Source: Diphasiastrum complanatum (taxonomy: Eukaryota > Streptophyta > Lycopodiopsida > Lycopodiales > Lycopodiaceae). Taken from it: a stretch of 64,000 bases of DNA. A program made the translations under genes and the position numbers. How positions within the stretch are numbered: position 1 is the first letter of the stretch; each line of letters opens with the position of its first letter. This document shows positions 62,907 through 64,000 of the stretch, piece by piece. The stretch spans positions 35,412,525-35,476,524 of the forward strand of contig CM055093.1 of the NCBI GenBank assembly GCA_029204225.1, in the 5' to 3' direction. The notes below the pieces were generated by a model. The model was not told the origin of the DNA. It worked only from the letters and a program-made list of their open reading frames with translations, and did no database searches.

Positions 62907-63994
62907 AGGTAACATCGTCCATGATGGCAAAGCTAGGGTATTGTGCACACAGACTGTGCGCGGTCTCCCAGGTAGCATCAGAAAGAGGCCTGCCATGCCA
63001 AGCGACCAAGTACTCACGGATCAGACGGTTGCATAAATTCCTCTCCCGCCTATCCAATACCCTCGCTAGCCCATGGGTTATCACCGTTATGTAAAACCCG
63101 TTTCAATCTAGAAACATGAAATACAGGATGCACTTTACAAGTCTTAGGAAAATCTAACTTATAAGAAACATCACTGATTCTTTTAACAATTTTCCAGGGT
63201 CCACAATAACGTGGGGACAACTTGTAACATTTGCCCATCTTAAGGGTCTTAGAGTCCTTGGGTACTTGGAAAAACACCATGTCTCCTACCACAAACTCTC
63301 TAGGCGTGCGATGCTGATCAGCATATGACTTTGCTCGATCCATCGCTTGCCTAATATTAACCTTCGCTAACTCAAGCATTTCATTCATTTGAGTTAGAAA
63401 ATTAGCCACACTAGGCACTCTATGAGGAATTCCTACCGTAATAGCTGGCCTAAATCCATAGTTAAGCTCGAAAGGACTCATCTTAGTACTCACATTTTTC
63501 TTGTCATTGTAAGCAAACTCCAACAATGGCAAGTACTTCTCCCACTGAGTTTGCTTATCCCGAACAAATGCCCAAAGCATATACTCTAAGGTTTGGTTGA
63601 CTCTCTCAGTTTGGCCATCCATTTCAGGATGCTTGGTACTGCTCATTCTCAATTGGACTTCAAGTTTGGCCATAACTGCAGTCCAAAAGTTTCCAGTGAA
63701 TCGAGTATCCCTGTCAGACACTATGGATAATGGTAATCCATGAAGTTTGAACACATGCTCGATAAACAAATTAGCTACTCCAGCCGCATCAATCTTTTTA
63801 CGTGTTGGAATAAAATGAGCCATTTTTGTGAGTCTGTCAATTACGACCAAGATAGAATCATGCTGCAACTGCGTGTGAGGCAAGTTGGTGACAAAATCCA
63901 TGAAGATACTCTCCCATGTTCCTTCTGGCATAGGTAGTGGGTGTAAAACTCCATAAGGTTTAATCCTTTCAGCTTTAGTGACTTGGCACTTCAA
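62900..63994 (-). pseudogene. Gypsy chromovirus-like integrase and frameshifted chromodomain
   Basis: A 314-codon open frame (63050-63994). At the window edge it has the spacer HPLPMPEGTWESIFMDFV with the first catalytic Asp, then VIDRLTKMAHFIP, LSIVSDRDTRFTGNFW (second Asp), and HPEMDGQTERVNQTLEYML (Glu of the triad). A GPY-like module (SPRYCGPWKIVKRI) and HPVFHVSRLKR follow. The chromodomain follows in the next frame (about 62910-63080: RRERNLCNRLIREYLVAWHG, DATWETAHSLC). A one-base frame shift near 63070 puts it out of phase. Integrase would insert the element; the chromodomain targets chromatin. Upstream pol lies outside the window. Confidence 0.9.
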
Positions 63995-64000
63995 ACAATG

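Overview
The window is nuclear DNA of a land plant. It has phase-consistent GT-AG introns of up to about 5.9 kb, a plant-type XRN exoribonuclease, a PR-10/Bet v 1-like gene, and a dense load of Copia and Gypsy LTR retrotransposons whose primer sites match initiator-Met tRNA. It also has a Helitron, a CACTA (tnp2) transposon and long GA/CT microsatellites. The big introns and nested elements would fit a large genome such as a fern, lycophyte or gymnosperm, but the sequence does not settle the clade.

Layout. 1-5432: left flank, probably an intron of the XRN gene whose first exons lie outside the window. It holds a young non-autonomous LTR element (2047-5024) with near-identical 445-bp LTRs. 5433-19841: the last 16 recognisable exons of an XRN2/3/4-type 5'-3' exoribonuclease (+ strand, 717 residues in view). 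One intron (6228-12079) holds a decayed antisense Copia element. 19842-31600: a retrotransposon graveyard with a Copia RT scrap, two degraded Copia elements, a solo LTR with a perfect 5-bp target duplication (25560-26407) and a Gypsy RT fragment. 31660-32480: degenerate telomere-like (TTTAGGG-type) sequence, then three tandem copies of a ~105-bp repeat. 32445-35673: a Copia 5' half (gag, protease, start of integrase) with its 5' LTR. 35674-39000: a ~3.3-kb decayed coding region of unrecognised family. 41160-44205: two Copia pieces joined head to head. 44600-46270: three long GA/CT arrays, two of them inverted relative to each other.

46490-57300: possible small exons, a decayed autonomous Helitron (HUH Rep plus PIF1-like helicase, 48330-52130), a CACTA tnp2 transposase (about 54500-56060) with an unrecognised divergent partner, and two more GA/CT arrays. 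58900-61242: an apparently intact two-coding-exon PR-10-like gene (157 residues) with a TATA box. Its upstream/leader-intron region is built of about 14 imperfect ~70-110-bp repeats. 62893-63994: 3' part of a Gypsy chromovirus-like polyprotein (integrase, frameshifted chromodomain) next to its 3' LTR, running off the right edge.

Only XRN and the PR-10-like gene look like functional host genes. The rest is mobile-element sequence in different stages of decay. No rRNA, tRNA or CRISPR was seen.
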